Shown here: piece after piece, positions 51,237 to 59,315 of the stretch | Layout of the letters: each line of letters begins with the position of its first letter | How positions within the stretch are numbered: position 1 is the stretch's first letter | NCBI GenBank assembly: GCA_045807125.1 | Contig: JBJMHZ010000045.1 | Coordinates: 1-64,000 of the forward strand | From: JBJMHZ01 sp045807125 | GTDB lineage: Bacteria; Actinomycetota; Actinomycetes; JAWWOL01 | DNA: 64,000 nucleotides | Direction of reading: 5' to 3' | Translations under genes and position numbers: made by a program | The notes under the pieces: generated by a model | Database searches by the model: none | Told to the model about the DNA's origin: nothing | What the model saw: only the letters and a program-made list of their open reading frames with translations

Positions 51237-52157
51237 TCAGCCGCCGCCGGCGGGGCCGGCCGGGCCCGGCTCGACGACCGTGCGGAAGTACGTGCCCCAG
51301 TCCGGCCGCGCGCCGTCGACGTCGGTGAACCCGTAGGTCCTCGCCAGCTCCCAGCTGGCCAGCGCCTGCCCGGCGTACTGGGCGACATCGGGGTCGGCGG
51401 CCAGCGCCGCGACGGCCCGTCCCACGTAGGCGGGCGTCTCCGAGGCGGCGAAGTGCGGGTCGGTGGCGATCGCGTCGCGCCAGATGGCCTCGGTGACGCC
51501 GAAGTGGTCGAGCATCGCCTCGCTGCGCAGGAAGCCGGGCGTGAGCGCGACCGCCGTCACCCCGTGCGGCGCGAGGTCGGCGGCCGCGCCCAGCGCGATG
51601 CGGATGGCGCCCGCCTTGGCGAGGTCGTAGAACAGGCTGCCGCGGTAGCGCGCGTCGGCACCGTCGGTGACCTCGACGAGCAGGCCCCGACCGCGCGCGA
51701 CGAGCAGGGGAGCGGCGGCGTGCGCGGTGACGAGGTGGGTCTCGATCGCCTGGCGGTGCAGCCGCAGGCCGGCGTCGAGGTCGTGGCGCCAGAAGGGCTT
51801 CCCCCACTCGGTCAGCGGGTCTCCGCCCCAGATGTCGTTGACGACCACGTCGAGCCGCCCACCCTGGTCGGCGTCGATGCGCGCGACGAGCGCGCGCACG
51901 GCGGCGGGCTCGGCGTGGTCGACCTGGACGGCGATGCCCTGGCCGCCCGCCGCGGTGACCCGCTCGGCGGTCTCCTCGATGGTCTCCGGCCGTTGCATCG
52001 CCGAGCGCATCGCACGGGTGCTGCGTCCCGTGCAGTAGACGGTCGCCCCTGCCCGGCCGAGCTCGACGGCGATGCCGCGGCCGGCTCCCCGGGTGGCGCC
52101 GGCCACGAGCGCGACCCGACCGGCGAGCGGCCGGCCGTCCTGCGTCGCATCGTTCAC
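51237..52157 (-). CDS. SDR family oxidoreductase downstream of lexA
   Basis: 306 residues. Rossmann motif VALVAGATRGAGRGIAVELG; YCTGRS; catalytic Tyr/Lys in SLFYDLAKAGAIR; PGFLRSEAML. The usual NNAG reads VNDIWGG, as in the DHRS1-like/atypical SDR subgroup. A C-terminal ~70-residue extension ends PAGPAGGG. It starts 4 nt after the lexA stop on the same strand, so it may be in the SOS-controlled transcript. Substrate unknown. Confidence 0.88.
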   Translation of the reverse strand: MNDATQDGRPLAGRVALVAGATRGAGRGIAVELGRAGATVYCTGRSTRAMRSAMQRPETIEETAERVTAAGGQGIAVQVDHAEPAAVRALVARIDADQGGRLDVVVNDIWGGDPLTEWGKPFWRHDLDAGLRLHRQAIETHLVTAHAAAPLLVARGRGLLVEVTDGADARYRGSLFYDLAKAGAIRIALGAAADLAPHGVTAVALTPGFLRSEAMLDHFGVTEAIWRDAIATDPHFAASETPAYVGRAVAALAADPDVAQYAGQALASWELARTYGFTDVDGARPDWGTYFRTVVEPGPAGPAGGG

Positions 52158-52161
52158 CGGG

Positions 52162-52983
52162 TCACACCCGGCGCAGCACCGCGACCACTCGGCCGAGCAC
52201 GGTCGCCTCGTCGCCGGGGATCGGCTCGTACGCCGGGTTGTGCGGGATCAGCCACACGTGCCCGTCCCGGCGCCGGAACGTCTTGACGGTCGCCTCCCCA
52301 TCGATCATCGCCGCGACGATCTCGCCGTTCTCGGCGACCTGCTGCTGGCGCACCACGACCCAGTCGCCGTCGGTGATGGCCGCGTCGATCATCGAGTCGC
52401 CCGAGACCCGCAGCAGGAACAGGTTGCCCTCGCCGACGAGCTGGTGAGGCAGCGGGAACACGTCCTCGACCGCCTCCTCGGCGAGGATCGGCACGCCGGC
52501 CGAGATGCGCCCCAGCACCGGCACGTAGGTCGCCGCCGGCCGGGCCGCGCGGCGGGCCTCCTCGTCGCCGTCATCGACGCCGTCGACGGCGTACGGCCGC
52601 GCCTCGTCGGGCTCGGCCGGGCGGATCTCCATCGCCCGCGGCCGGTTGGGGTCGCGGCGCAGGAACCCCTTGCGCTCCAGCATGGCCAGCTGGTGGGCGA
52701 CGCTGCTCGTGCTGGTGAGGCCCACCGCCTTGCCCACCTCGCGGACGGTGGGCGGGTAGCCGTTGCGCTCGAGGAGCTCGCGGATGACCTCGAGGATGCG
52801 GCGCTGGCGCGGCGTCAGCCCGGACGGGCCGGGCGGGCCGTCCGGGAAGCCCAGCACCGTGCCGTCGGTGGTCACGGGGGTGGCCGGGGCGGCGCGCTCG
52901 CCGGCGCCGTCCGCCGTCTCCGGGCTGGTCGGCTCGCTGCGTCGCCGCTTGCCGCCCGGCCGGTCGGGTCGCTCGGTCTGCAC
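52162..52983 (-). CDS. lexA: SOS repressor LexA
   Basis: 273 residues, ~50 longer than E. coli LexA because of a polar N-terminal extension. Winged HTH: LTPRQRRILEVIRELLERNGYPPTVREVGKAVGL (nt on minus, ~52815-52715). Cleavage site Ala-Gly in GRISAGVPIL; catalytic Ser in SGDSMIDAAI and Lys in ATVKTFRR. GTG start with GGGAGG upstream. Divergent from the LysM gene, with LexA boxes between. Confidence 0.96.
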   Translation of the reverse strand: MQTERPDRPGGKRRRSEPTSPETADGAGERAAPATPVTTDGTVLGFPDGPPGPSGLTPRQRRILEVIRELLERNGYPPTVREVGKAVGLTSTSSVAHQLAMLERKGFLRRDPNRPRAMEIRPAEPDEARPYAVDGVDDGDEEARRAARPAATYVPVLGRISAGVPILAEEAVEDVFPLPHQLVGEGNLFLLRVSGDSMIDAAITDGDWVVVRQQQVAENGEIVAAMIDGEATVKTFRRRDGHVWLIPHNPAYEPIPGDEATVLGRVVAVLRRV

Positions 52984-53038
52984 GGGGCCTCCCTCGTGAT
53001 CGCTATGCCGTGACGGTAACGGTCGGCACTGACACGTT

Positions 53039-53052
53039 CAAACACCTGTTCG
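53039..53052. promoter_or_regulatory. LexA box 1 (lexA-proximal)
   Basis: CAAACACCTGTTCG matches CGAACRNRYGTTYG at 12 of 14 positions. It lies 56 nt from the lexA start, suited to autoregulation. Confidence 0.6.
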
Positions 53053-53083
53053 AACGTGTCGGGATTTTGTCGGTGCCTCGCGG

Positions 53084-53121
53084 TATACATCGAACAGTCA
53101 TTCGAATCGAACGAGCGTTCG
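53084..53121. promoter_or_regulatory. LexA boxes 2 and 3 with -10 of the LysM gene
   Basis: TATACA (53084-53089) is a good -10. CGAACAGTCATTCG (53091-53104, 12/14) covers the expected start site, and CGAACGAGCGTTCG (53108-53121, 14/14, perfect box) lies just downstream. LexA bound here would block the LysM gene tightly. Confidence 0.85.
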
Positions 53122-53145
53122 AACCGACCCGCTCTGGAGGTCGCC

Positions 53146-53550
53146 ATGGCAAGCCTGCTCGCCCACCCGCCCGCTCCTCGGTCGCGCGTCGACTGCGCGC
53201 CGCCCGGTGCCCGCTCCGCGCGCCCGGTCGGCCCGGTCGGCCCGGTCGCCGGTCGGGGTGCCTCGCTGCGCTTCACCCGGCGCGGGCGCGTCGTCATCCT
53301 CGGCCTGCTGAGCGTGCTGCTGCTCGTGGCCTTCTCGGTCGGGCGGGTCAGCAGCCGGGCCAGCGGCACCGACCGGCCCACCGGCCAGCCCACCGTGGTG
53401 GTCCGCGCGGGCGACACCCTGTGGTCGATCGCCAGGCGCTGCGCACCGGGCAGTGACCCGCGCCGCACCGTCGACCACATCGTGGCGGCGAACCACCTCA
53501 CCTCTCCGACCGTACGCGCCGGTCAGCGCCTGGTCGTCCCCCGTGGCTGA
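53146..53550 (+). CDS. LysM-domain membrane protein, probable SOS-induced division inhibitor
   Basis: 134 residues: ~45-residue cytoplasmic Pro/Arg region, one membrane helix (VVILGLLSVLLLVAFSVG, ~48-65), and an extracellular LysM domain (VVVRAGDTLWSIARRCAPG...VRAGQRLVVPRG). It sits where mycobacteria have Rv2719c/ChiZ and corynebacteria DivS: divergent from lexA and before nrdR. Those are SOS-induced division suppressors. The perfect LexA box supports the same regulation; the division role is inferred from position and architecture. CTGGAGG fixes ATG 53146. Confidence 0.82.
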   Translation: MASLLAHPPAPRSRVDCAPPGARSARPVGPVGPVAGRGASLRFTRRGRVVILGLLSVLLLVAFSVGRVSSRASGTDRPTGQPTVVVRAGDTLWSIARRCAPGSDPRRTVDHIVAANHLTSPTVRAGQRLVVPRG

Positions 53551-53846
53551 GCCGGTTCGCGCGAGCGCCGCACCCGCCGGGGCTGGCGCGCCGGCCGGCC
53601 ATGCCGGGGGGATGGCCGGCCGCCGCGCGGCTTCGGCGACCGGTTTCGTGTCGGGCTTGCGCGCTGCGCCGCGGACCCCTAGGTTGCACAACATCTGGTA
53701 GTTACACCCATGTAGTTAATCCACAGGTAGTGCACAGTCGGCGCCGAGTTCTGCACACGTTGCCCCCAGGTCCCGCACAGCCATGTCAACAGGCAGGGGC
53801 CAGGAGCAGCCGCCGGCAGTGCATGCGGAGGAGGAGGTGGGACGTC
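53551..53846 (+). other. nrdR leader region with candidate NrdR boxes and a DnaA-like box
   Basis: An AT-richer patch at ~53680-53735. GCACAACATCTGGTAG (53686-53701) and AATCCACAGGTAGTGC (53718-53733) match the NrdR-box consensus only weakly (11 and 9 of 16) but are 32 bp apart, the helical spacing typical of tandem NrdR boxes. TAATCCACA (53717-53725) is one mismatch from a DnaA box. TACA-ccca-TGTA lies between them. No ORF is credible. Confidence 0.35.
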
Positions 53847-54407
53847 GTGCACTGCCCGTTCTGCCGCCATCCCGACTCGCGCGTCGCCGACAGCCGGGAG
53901 GTCGACGAGGGCGCCGCGATTCGCCGTCGCCGCTCCTGCCCGGCGTGCGGGCGCCGCTTCACCACCCTCGAGACGACGGCGCTGCACGTGGTCAAGCGCA
54001 GCGGGGTGACCGAGCCCTTCAGCCGGGCCAAGGTCGTCGCCGGGGTGCGCAAGGCCTGCCAGGGCCGGCCGGTCGACGAGGACGCGCTCGCCGTGCTCGC
54101 CCAGCAGGTCGAGGAGGCGGTCCGTGCGACGGGGTCCGCCGCCATCGACTCGGCCGAGGTCGGCCTGGCCATCCTCGAGCCCCTCCAGCGCCTCGACGAG
54201 GTGGCCTACCTGCGGTTCGCCTCGGTCTACCGGTCCTTCGAGTCGCTGGCCGACTTCGAGGCCGAGATCGCGGCGCTGCGCGGCGCCGACGCCGCCCGGC
54301 TCGCGGCCGGACCTGCCGGCCCGGCGCCGCATGCCCCACCGGCTCCAGCGACTCCACCCGCTCCACCGGCCGCGCAGGCGGCGCACCTCGTCGGCGCCGG
54401 CCCGTAG
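53847..54407 (+). CDS. nrdR: Ribonucleotide reductase regulator NrdR
   Basis: 186 residues. ATP/dATP-sensing repressor of RNR genes. Zinc ribbon CPFC...CPACGRRFTTLE and ATP-cone (VVKRSGVTEPFSRAKVVAGVRKAC ... VAYLRFASVYRSF) complete. The GTG start gives the canonical VHCPFCRHPDSRV N-terminus and has a GGAGGAGGAGG run upstream. A ~35-residue Ala/Pro tail is unusual for the ~150-residue family. It precedes nrdJ, the nrdRJ arrangement of Streptomyces. Confidence 0.95.
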   Translation: MHCPFCRHPDSRVADSREVDEGAAIRRRRSCPACGRRFTTLETTALHVVKRSGVTEPFSRAKVVAGVRKACQGRPVDEDALAVLAQQVEEAVRATGSAAIDSAEVGLAILEPLQRLDEVAYLRFASVYRSFESLADFEAEIAALRGADAARLAAGPAGPAPHAPPAPATPPAPPAAQAAHLVGAGP

Positions 54408-54499
54408 CGGCGGCGCGACCCCTCCGGCACGGCCCGGGCGCAGGGATGCCCCCGGCGATCACAGGCGTTGACACTCGTTGGACGCGGAAGGCAGGAACG

Positions 54500-57364
54500 A
54501 TGACCGAGACGGTGAGCGGCCCGACGCCGGGGAGCGGCCGGACGACCAGGGGCCGGCTGCGCCTCGAGCGGGTCTACACCACGCCGGGCGTGCACCCGTA
54601 CGACGAGGTGACGTGGGAGCGGCGCGACGTCGTCATGACCAACTGGCGGGACGGCTCGGTCAACTTCGAGCAGCGCGGGGTCGAGTTCCCCGACTTCTGG
54701 TCGGTCAACGCGGCCAACATCGTCACGACGAAGTACTTCCGGGGCGCGGTCGGCACCCCGCAGCGCGAGTGGAGCCTGAAGCAGATCATCGACCGGGTCG
54801 TGCGCGCCTACGTCGATGCCGGCCTGCGGCACGGCTACCTGGTGACCGACGGCGACGCGGAGGTCTTCGAGCACGAGCTCGCCCACATGCTGCTGCACCA
54901 GACCTTCAGCTTCAACTCGCCGGTCTGGTTCAACGTCGGGACCGCGTCGCCCCAGCAGGTCTCCGCCTGCTTCATCCTCGCGGTCGACGACACGATGGAC
55001 TCGATCCTGAACTGGTACCGCGAGGAGGGGCTGATCTTCAAGGGCGGCTCGGGCGCGGGGCTCAACCTGTCGCGCATCCGCTCGAGCAAGGAGCTGCTCA
55101 GCTCCGGCGGCACGGCCAGCGGGCCGGTCTCGTTCATGCGCGGCGCCGACGCGTCGGCCGGGACGATCAAGTCCGGGGGCGCCACCCGGCGGGCAGCCAA
55201 GATGGTCGTCCTCGACGTCGACCACCCTGACATCGCGGAGTTCATCGAGACCAAGGCGCGCGAGGAGGACAAGATCCGCGTCCTGCGCGACGCCGGCTAC
55301 GACATGGACCTCGGCGGCCGCGACATCGTCAGCGTGCAGTACCAGAACGCGAACAACTCGGTCCGGGTCTCCGACGAGTTCATGACCGCGGTGGAGGACG
55401 GGCGGCCGTTCGGCCTGCGGGCCCGCCGCACCGGCGAGGAGCTGGAGACCGTCGACGCGCGCGAGCTGTTCGGCAAGATCGCGCGGGCGGCCTGGGAGTG
55501 CGCCGATCCCGGCATCCAGTACGACGACACCATCAACGACTGGCACACCTGCCCGGAGACCGGCCGGATCACCGCGTCCAACCCGTGCAGCGAGTACATG
55601 CACCTCGACAACTCCAGCTGCAACCTGGCCTCGCTCAACCTGCTGAAGTTCCTCACCGGCGACGGCACGTTCGACACGACCCGCTTCACCAAGGCGGTCG
55701 AGCTGATCATCACGGCGATGGACATCTCGATCTGCTTCGCCGACTTCCCGACCGAGCCGATCGCCGAGACGACGAAGGCCTATCGGCAGCTCGGCATCGG
55801 CTACGCCAACCTGGGCGCGCTGCTGATGGCCACCGGCCACGCGTACGACTCCGAGGGCGGCCGGGCGATGGCGGCGGCGATCTCGTCGCTCATGACGGGC
55901 ACCGCCTACAAGCGCTCCGCCGAGCTGGCCGGGGTCGTCGGGCCGTACGAGGGCTACGCCCGCAACGCCGTGCCGCACAAGCGGGTGGTCCGCAAGCACC
56001 AGGCGGCCAATGACGCGGTCCGCTCGATCGGCGCCGACGACGCGCGCGTCCTGCACGCGGCGGCCAAGGCATGGGCCGATGCGGTGACGCTGGGGGAGCA
56101 GCACGGTTACCGCAACGCGCAGGCCTCCGTCCTCGCACCGACCGGCACCATCGGCCTGATGATGGACTGCGACACCACCGGCATCGAGCCAGACCTCGCG
56201 CTGGTCAAGGACAAGAAGCTCGTCGGTGGCGCGTCGATGCGCATCGTCAACCAGACGATCCCGCGCGCGCTCGCCAAGCTCGGCTACCAGCAGGAGCAGA
56301 TCGAGGCGATCGTCGAGCACATCTCGCGGGAGGGCAACGTCATCGACGCGCCCGGCCTGAAGCCCGAGCACTACGAGGTCTTCGACTGCGCGATGGGCGT
56401 CCGTGCGATCAGCCCCATGGGGCACGTGCGAATGATGGCCGCCGTCCAGCCGTTCATCTCCGGCGCCATCTCCAAGACCGTCAACATGCCCGAGACCGCC
56501 ACGGTCGACGAGGTGAAGCGGATCTACTTCGAGGGCTGGAAGCTCGGGCTCAAGGCCCTCGCGATCTACCGTGACGGGTGCAAGGTCGGGCAGCCGCTGT
56601 CCGACGCGCGCGGCACCAAGACCGAGGCCGCCACCACGGCCGCTCCGGAGTTCCGGCCGACCCGCAAGCGGCTGCCCAAGTCGCGGCCCTCGCGCACCGT
56701 GTCGTTCTCGGTCGGTGGTGCCGAGGGCTACATGACCGCGTCGAACTACCCCGACGACGGGCTCGGCGAGGTCTTCCTCAAGATGTCGAAGCAGGGCTCG
56801 ACGCTCGCCGGCGTCATGGATGCGTTCTCCATCGCGGTGTCCATCGCGCTGCAGTACGGCGTGCCGCTGGAGACCTACGTCTCGAAGTTCATCAACATGC
56901 GGTTCGACCCGGCCGGCATGACCGACGACCCGGACATCCGGATGGCCCAGTCGGTGATGGACTACATCTTCCGGCGCCTCGCGCTCGACCACCTGCCCTA
57001 CGACGTCCGCGCCGAGTACGGCATCTTCACGGCGGAGGAGCGCATCCGGGCCGTGGAGTCCGGCGCGTACGACGCCCCGGCGCCGGCGGCCGGTACGGCC
57101 GACGAGAGCGTCGACGTCGAAGGGCTGGCGCAGTCCGCACCGGTGGAGCGACCCAAGCACGCCGACGACGAGCCGACCGGGGACGCGGCGGCGAGCGCCG
57201 CGCCGACCGTCGCTCCAGCCGAGAGCGGCGCCGGCACCAATGCGCCGATCTCCACCAGGACCGCCGTCGACGCGCCGCTCTGCTTCACCTGCGGGGTCAA
57301 GATGCGCCCCGCCGGCAGCTGCTACGTCTGCGAGTCCTGCGGCAGCACCTCCGGCTGCAGTTGA
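54500..57364 (+). CDS. nrdJ: Adenosylcobalamin-dependent (class II) ribonucleotide reductase
   Basis: 954 residues. Reduces NDPs with a cobalamin-generated thiyl radical, with or without oxygen. Motifs: FNSPVWFNVG, SACFILAVDD, GGSGAGLNLSRIRS, the finger-loop region NPCSEYMHLDNSSCNLASLN, LAPTGTIGLMMDCDTTGIEPD and ISKTVNMP. The C-terminus has a Zn-ribbon CFTCG...CYVCESCG typical of actinobacterial NrdJ. No B12 riboswitch lies in the 92-nt gap after nrdR. AAGGCAGGA precedes the ATG. Confidence 0.97.
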   Translation: MTETVSGPTPGSGRTTRGRLRLERVYTTPGVHPYDEVTWERRDVVMTNWRDGSVNFEQRGVEFPDFWSVNAANIVTTKYFRGAVGTPQREWSLKQIIDRVVRAYVDAGLRHGYLVTDGDAEVFEHELAHMLLHQTFSFNSPVWFNVGTASPQQVSACFILAVDDTMDSILNWYREEGLIFKGGSGAGLNLSRIRSSKELLSSGGTASGPVSFMRGADASAGTIKSGGATRRAAKMVVLDVDHPDIAEFIETKAREEDKIRVLRDAGYDMDLGGRDIVSVQYQNANNSVRVSDEFMTAVEDGRPFGLRARRTGEELETVDARELFGKIARAAWECADPGIQYDDTINDWHTCPETGRITASNPCSEYMHLDNSSCNLASLNLLKFLTGDGTFDTTRFTKAVELIITAMDISICFADFPTEPIAETTKAYRQLGIGYANLGALLMATGHAYDSEGGRAMAAAISSLMTGTAYKRSAELAGVVGPYEGYARNAVPHKRVVRKHQAANDAVRSIGADDARVLHAAAKAWADAVTLGEQHGYRNAQASVLAPTGTIGLMMDCDTTGIEPDLALVKDKKLVGGASMRIVNQTIPRALAKLGYQQEQIEAIVEHISREGNVIDAPGLKPEHYEVFDCAMGVRAISPMGHVRMMAAVQPFISGAISKTVNMPETATVDEVKRIYFEGWKLGLKALAIYRDGCKVGQPLSDARGTKTEAATTAAPEFRPTRKRLPKSRPSRTVSFSVGGAEGYMTASNYPDDGLGEVFLKMSKQGSTLAGVMDAFSIAVSIALQYGVPLETYVSKFINMRFDPAGMTDDPDIRMAQSVMDYIFRRLALDHLPYDVRAEYGIFTAEERIRAVESGAYDAPAPAAGTADESVDVEGLAQSAPVERPKHADDEPTGDAAASAAPTVAPAESGAGTNAPISTRTAVDAPLCFTCGVKMRPAGSCYVCESCGSTSGCS

Positions 57365-57435
57365 GCCGGGCGACTCTCGCATCACGGCAATGCGTGGCGG
57401 CGCCGCTACCGCAACTTCCGGCACGCGGCGCGATA

Positions 57436-57473
57436 GGTCAGGCGGTCGTCGGTCTTGCGGCAACCGTCTGACC
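57436..57473. terminator. Bidirectional hairpin between convergent nrdJ and ADH
   Basis: GGTCAGGCGG (57436-57445) pairs with CCGTCTGACC (57464-57473), one G-T wobble, 18-nt loop. It lies between two convergent genes and has no clear T-tract. Confidence 0.55.
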
Positions 57474-57519
57474 AGGCTCCTCCATCACCTGCCGCGGCGA
57501 CGTCTGAGGAGAGCCGGCG

Positions 57520-58695
57520 CTAGGGCGTGAGCACGACCTTCTCGCAGTCGTCCTGCTTGTTCTTGAAGATGTCGTAGCCGTGCGGCGCCTGCTCGAGGGG
57601 CAGCCGGTGGGTGATGATCCGGGTAGGGTCGATCTCGCCGCTCTCGATCCGGTCGAGCAGCGGCCTCATGTACTTCTGCACGTGGCACTGCCCGGCCCTG
57701 AGGGTGAGCGCCCTGTTCATCCACGCGCCGGCGGGGAACTTGTCGAGCAGCCCGCCGTACACGCCGATGACGGAGACGATGCCGCCGCTGCGGCACGACA
57801 GGATCGCCTGGCGCAGCGCGTGCGGGCGGTCGGACTCCGCACGGGTGGCTTGCTTGACGCGGTCGTACGCGTTGAGGTGCGAGCTGCCGTGCGTCGCCTC
57901 GAGGCCGACGGCGTCGATGCACTTGTCGGGGCCGCGCCCGCCGGTCAGGTCCAGCAGTAGCGAGCGGACGTCGACCTCCTCGAAGTTGATCGTGACGTGG
58001 CCTGCGTCGGCGGCCATCTGCAGCCGGTACGGCTCCTTGTCGATCGCGATCACCTGCGCGGCGCCGAGCACCCGCGCGCTGTCCATCGCGAACTGGCCGA
58101 CTGGGCCGGCGCCCCAGACCGCAACGATGTCGCCGTCCTCGATGTCGCACATCTCCGCGCCCATGTAGCCCGTGGGAAGGACGTCGGACAGGAACAGCAC
58201 CTGCTCGTCGGTGAGGTCGGACTCGATGCGCAGCGGGCCGACGTCGGCGAACGGCACCCGTGCGTACTCCGCCTGCCCACCGGCGAACCCGCCCGTCAGG
58301 TGGGAGTAGCCGAAGACGCCGGCGACGGGGTGCCCGAACATCTTCTCGGCCATGCCGGCGTTCGGGTTGCTGTTCTCGCACGTGGAGTACAGGCCGCGCT
58401 TGCACTGCGCGCACGCGCCGCAGGCGATCGGGAAGGGGACGACCACCCGGTCGCCGACCTCGAGCTTCGACCGGTCGACGGCGCTGCCGAGCTCGACCAC
58501 CTCGCCCATGAACTCGTGGCCCATGATGTCGCCGGCCTGCATCGTGGGGACGTAGCCGTCGAGGAGGTGCAGGTCCGACCCGCAGATCGCGGTCGAGGTG
58601 ATGCGCACGATCGCGTCGCGGCCGTTGAGGATCCTCGGATCCGGGACCTCCTGCACCTCGACCTCGTTCACGCCCATCCAGCAGTTCGCCCTCAC
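57520..58695 (-). CDS. Zinc-dependent alcohol dehydrogenase (formaldehyde dehydrogenase-like MDR)
   Basis: 391 residues. Catalytic zinc Cys in ICGSDLHLLDG, GHEFMGEVVELG, structural zinc Cys4 in CGACAQCKRGLYSTC, NAD-binding AVWGAGPVGQFAM. The long insert after GHPVAGVFGYSHLTGG and the DKCIDAVGLEATHG stretch match the glutathione-independent formaldehyde dehydrogenase-like subgroup. Substrate unproven. GTG 58695 overlaps the SRPBCC stop (GTGA), with GGAGG upstream. Confidence 0.9.
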   Translation of the reverse strand: MRANCWMGVNEVEVQEVPDPRILNGRDAIVRITSTAICGSDLHLLDGYVPTMQAGDIMGHEFMGEVVELGSAVDRSKLEVGDRVVVPFPIACGACAQCKRGLYSTCENSNPNAGMAEKMFGHPVAGVFGYSHLTGGFAGGQAEYARVPFADVGPLRIESDLTDEQVLFLSDVLPTGYMGAEMCDIEDGDIVAVWGAGPVGQFAMDSARVLGAAQVIAIDKEPYRLQMAADAGHVTINFEEVDVRSLLLDLTGGRGPDKCIDAVGLEATHGSSHLNAYDRVKQATRAESDRPHALRQAILSCRSGGIVSVIGVYGGLLDKFPAGAWMNRALTLRAGQCHVQKYMRPLLDRIESGEIDPTRIITHRLPLEQAPHGYDIFKNKQDDCEKVVLTP

Positions 58696-59246
58696 GCGTG
58701 CACCTCCTCGCCGGTCAGGTCGATCACCTCGTCGTCGGTCAGGGGACGGGCCGCGTGCTGCGGGAACTCCTTGCGGGCGCGCTTGCCCCACGGAGCTCCC
58801 TCGGAACGGACGACCTCGCCGGTCTCCATCACCTGCTTGAACCGGCGCAGGTCGTCGTCGAGCTGCTGGTGCGGGTCCTCGCCGCCCCAGCGGGCGAGCG
58901 CCTCGCCGAGCTTGCCGCCGGGGACGTCGTAGCTGATCGTCACGCGCAGCTCGGTGCCCTGGTCCCTCGGGGCGCGCGAGAAGCGGACGATGCCGGCGTT
59001 GGCGACGTCGGCGCCCTCGACAGATCGCCAGGCCAGGATCTCGCCGGGGACGTCCTCGATGATCTCGGCGTCCCACTCGACGGTCCTGCCGAACGGCGCG
59101 CTGACCCGCCAGTGGCTGCGCGCGTCGCTGTCAGGGCGGACGTCCTCGACGTGCGCCATGAAGTCCGGCAGGTGGGTCAGCGCCCGCCAGTAGGCGTAGA
59201 CCTCCTGCGGATCCTTGCCGACCGTCGTCGTCGCGATCAGATCCAT
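58692..59246 (-). CDS. SRPBCC family protein (cyclase/dehydrase-like)
   Basis: 184 residues. START/Bet v1-like fold: VYAYWRALTHLPDFMAHVEDVRP, SHWRVSAPFGRTVEWDAEI, LAWRSVEGADVANAGIVRFSRAP, LRVTISYDVPGGKLGEALARW. The C-terminal ~40 residues are charged and extra to the fold. SRPBCC/zinc-ADH pairs are common in actinobacteria; the ligand is unknown. ATG with GGAGGGCGC upstream. Confidence 0.85.
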   Translation of the reverse strand: MDLIATTTVGKDPQEVYAYWRALTHLPDFMAHVEDVRPDSDARSHWRVSAPFGRTVEWDAEIIEDVPGEILAWRSVEGADVANAGIVRFSRAPRDQGTELRVTISYDVPGGKLGEALARWGGEDPHQQLDDDLRRFKQVMETGEVVRSEGAPWGKRARKEFPQHAARPLTDDEVIDLTGEEVHA

Positions 59247-59315
59247 GCGCCCTCCTTCGCACCTGCGAGCCGCCTGGTGCTGCCCGCCGGAGGGGCGGCC
59301 ATGCGTCGCGTCGGG

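Noticed and set aside
53601..53846. Longer NrdR N-terminus from upstream in-frame starts (including ATG 53823)
   Set aside because: NrdR proteins begin at the zinc ribbon (MHCPFC); GTG 53847 gives this and has a purine-rich SD.
54408..54499. Cobalamin riboswitch before nrdJ
   Set aside because: The gap is only 92 nt and lacks a B12-box-like sequence; too short for the aptamer.
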